From Armatimonadota bacterium (GTDB lineage Bacteria; Armatimonadota; Zipacnadia; Zipacnadales; FEN-943), in contig JAKORR010000396.1 of assembly GCA_029777735.1 (NCBI GenBank), forward strand, positions 1 to 7,037: a stretch of 7,037 bases of DNA, read 5' to 3'. A program made the translations under genes and the position numbers. Of this stretch, positions 5,559-7,037 are shown piece by piece; the first letter of the stretch is position 1, and each line of letters starts with the position of its first letter. A model generated the notes under the pieces. That model made no database searches. It was given only the letters and a program-made list of their open reading frames with translations, and had not been told where the DNA came from.

Positions 5559-7037
5559 CTACCTCGTCAGCACGGCGGGCGTGATAGCCTGTACGCACGC
5601 GCCATCCTCTGAGTAGGCGCGCACCACCACAAGGTACCGGCCAGCCGGTGCGGGGCTGCCATCCCTGTTCCGACCGTCCCAGACCACCACATTGCGTCCG
5701 GCGGGCTGCGCCGCGTCGTGCACAAGCGTGCGCACGATGCGCCCACTGATGTTCAGGACCTCAGCGCGGACTCGCGCCTGCTGAGACAAGACATAGTAAA
5801 CATCCACGCGACTGCCCCGGGGCAGCGATTGTAGCGAACTGACGACAAGTGTTCCGCCGCCCGTAGTCTGCAAGCTGACCTCAAGCTCATGTGGCCCTCG
5901 GCTGGTGAAAGCATAACTGCTACAGGTCCGCATGTACACTTGCTTACCACTGGCTGGGTCACGAAGAACTGGCTTCACGTCCGCGGGCAAGGCCGACAGG
6001 TCCGGCCAAGTCACGGTGACCTCCTCGCTGCCCATGTTCGTGTCCACCAGCAACCGGTAGACTTGGCCGTCAGCTGACTTGCGCAGATCAACCGCATAGT
6101 CACCACTCAGAGCTCCCCAATCCTTATGGAGCGCAGAGGCGTACACATAGGGCGCTACAGCCGGCCTCGGCGGCTTGGGCTGGTCCAGCCCAACATCAAA
6201 GCCGTCGGTGGCTGACGGGCTCACGCCCAGGAAGGTGCATGTATCCCGTTGACCGGCGGCGCTCACGACAATCGGGATTGCCCATCCTCCCTCACCCACA
6301 TCGGGGAAGCGGTGTAAGGCAGCCGACTGAGTCTGTGTGGGAACTGACTGAGTCATTATCAGCGTCAGTGGCTCGCTCACCGCCACCCAATAGCCCAGGT
6401 AAGGACTGAGGGTCTGCGACGGGTGGTAGGCCCCGAGCATGTACGCGTAGAGCGTGCTCAGGATCTTCCGCCGGCTTTGAGCAGTCTGCCAATCCATCAC
6501 ATCACCGTTCGCATCACGGACTTGAACCGAGTAGATGTCCGTCGCACTGGTGAAGGGTGCTCCAAGCAGGTTCCAGGTCGGGCTGCCGTCTCCTCTTCCG
6601 TAGACCGCCACCTGGGTTGGGCTCTTGGCTGGTCTGCCCTCGCGCGTGAGCTCGGTTGGTCCGTCCAGCGCCAGCCAGTAACCACAGCCAGGGCGAATCA
6701 GGTCCGCTGGCGCGTTCGGGTAGACGGAGTACTGGTTCCGGGTCGCCTCCCACGCGGCCAGGCGCAAGCGCTGAGCCGAACCTAGGCCAAAGACGGTCTG
6801 TGGGTCAACCGCGGTATAGTCTCCCGGCAGCGAGATGAGCTGAAGCCCCATTGGGAAGGTATACAGACTCGATAGTCGGAACAGAAGACCTGTAGTTGCC
6901 TCGCCACTGGCCACTACCACTTGGATCTCGGCGGGCGTCGAGGTATAGCCTTCTGGAATTGGTCGGATCACCACACTGCCTGCGGGAGCCTCGTCGAATT
7001 TCCAGTTGTACTGAGCGCCGTCGGCCTCCTCGCTCAG
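5559..7037 (-). CDS. Modular secreted/surface protein with two GLxxISLP...GYW modules and C-terminal FlgD-type Ig domain; 5' end outside window
   Basis: The frame is open from the right edge to a TAG at 5559-5561, giving the last 492 residues of a longer protein. A GTG at 6974 is internal, because coding sequence clearly continues upstream of it (LSEEADGAQYNWKFDEAPAG) and completes a beta domain. Residues 1-57 look like the end of a carboxypeptidase-regulatory or Cna-B/SdrD-like domain (APAGSVVIRPIPEGYTSTP). Residues 63-125 and 155-226 are two related modules (GLQLISLP...VYP...GCGYW and WNLLGAPF...LGYWV). Residues about 250-390 form a beta-rich region with GFDVGLDQPKPPRP (280-293), a pattern I associate with modular secreted proteins. 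Residues about 406-481 match a FlgD-type Ig domain (VYYVLSQQARVRAEVLNISG, then VVVWDGRNRDGSPAPAGRYL), a common terminal domain of exported proteins. No catalytic residues are visible. A structural, adhesive or anchoring role is likely. Its first module matches the end of the S8 peptidase in the same unit. Confidence 0.85.
   Translation of the reverse strand: MSEEADGAQYNWKFDEAPAGSVVIRPIPEGYTSTPAEIQVVVASGEATTGLLFRLSSLYTFPMGLQLISLPGDYTAVDPQTVFGLGSAQRLRLAAWEATRNQYSVYPNAPADLIRPGCGYWLALDGPTELTREGRPAKSPTQVAVYGRGDGSPTWNLLGAPFTSATDIYSVQVRDANGDVMDWQTAQSRRKILSTLYAYMLGAYHPSQTLSPYLGYWVAVSEPLTLIMTQSVPTQTQSAALHRFPDVGEGGWAIPIVVSAAGQRDTCTFLGVSPSATDGFDVGLDQPKPPRPAVAPYVYASALHKDWGALSGDYAVDLRKSADGQVYRLLVDTNMGSEEVTVTWPDLSALPADVKPVLRDPASGKQVYMRTCSSYAFTSRGPHELEVSLQTTGGGTLVVSSLQSLPRGSRVDVYYVLSQQARVRAEVLNISGRIVRTLVHDAAQPAGRNVVVWDGRNRDGSPAPAGRYLVVVRAYSEDGACVQAITPAVLTR
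6360..6575 (-). repeat. Probable second, diverged module in the modular surface protein (copy C)
   Basis: Residues 155-226 begin WNLLGAPF and end LYAYMLGAYHPSQTLSPYLG followed by YWVAV. The opening hydrophobic strand and the closing (L)xPxxGYW signature match copy B, but the middle motifs are weak. Homology is inferred from pattern order only. Confidence 0.5.
6663..6851 (-). repeat. Shared protein module in the modular surface protein (copy B)
   Basis: Residues 63-125 read GLQLISLP ... VDPQTVF ... LAAWEA ... NQYSVYP ... PGCGYWLA, collinear with copy A. It lacks the longer loop that copy A carries between the VYP and GxGY motifs. Confidence 0.7.

Noticed and set aside
6972..6974. GTG at 6974 as the start of the right-hand gene
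   Set aside because: The frame stays open to the right edge with protein-like sequence that completes a beta domain. There is no SD and no signal peptide at this GTG.
1..7037. RNA genes, CRISPR arrays, insertion sequences, phage or plasmid elements
   Set aside because: I searched by eye for tRNA-like cloverleaves, regularly spaced repeats, transposase motifs and terminal inverted repeats and saw none; almost all bases are accounted for by the four minus-strand genes.

Overview
This window is a densely coding stretch (about 98% coding, roughly 60% GC by eye) from a bacterial chromosome or metagenome contig. Every gene I can support lies on the minus strand, so the unit is read from right to left. 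Read that way it holds: (1) the 3' part of a large modular secreted protein ending in a FlgD-type Ig domain; (2) after a 93-nt gap, an exported 643-residue protein with a CsgG/LpoB-like N-terminal half, a FlgT-C-like domain and two fibronectin-III-like domains; (3) overlapping it by 32 nt, an exported clostripain-family (C11) cysteine peptidase; (4) after a 58-nt gap, an exported subtilisin-family (S8) serine peptidase with a long C-terminal extension that runs off the left edge. The two outer genes are truncated by the window. The S8 frame is open for its whole 762 codons with no stop, and the right-hand gene has no start inside the window.

All four products look destined for the cell envelope or the outside. 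Three have visible signal peptides, and the fourth consists only of extracellular-type beta domains. The spacing, the overlap, the good Shine-Dalgarno sequences and the absence of a convincing terminator suggest one transcript. The encoded set is two peptidases of unrelated clans (SB and CD), an envelope-type protein and a modular surface protein. The peptidases keep their catalytic residues: Asp163/His197/Asn277/Ser485 in the S8 protein and His128/Cys181 in the C11 protein. The strongest non-obvious signal is a protein module (pattern GLQxIxLP ... DPxxVF ... W ... NxYxVYP ... GxGYxx). It occurs at the C-terminal side of the S8 peptidase and again, probably in two diverged copies, in the modular protein at the other end of the unit. 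This links the two ends as parts of one surface system.

The organism cannot be fixed from this sequence. Signal peptides, a CsgG/FlgT-like protein and FlgD-Ig domains fit a diderm bacterium with a rich secretome. The W/GLxxISLP...GxGYW modules and this protein mix remind me of Armatimonadota or FCB-related lineages, but that is a low-confidence impression. No rRNA, tRNA, CRISPR array, insertion sequence, phage gene or origin is visible, and there is no gene-free stretch longer than 93 bases.
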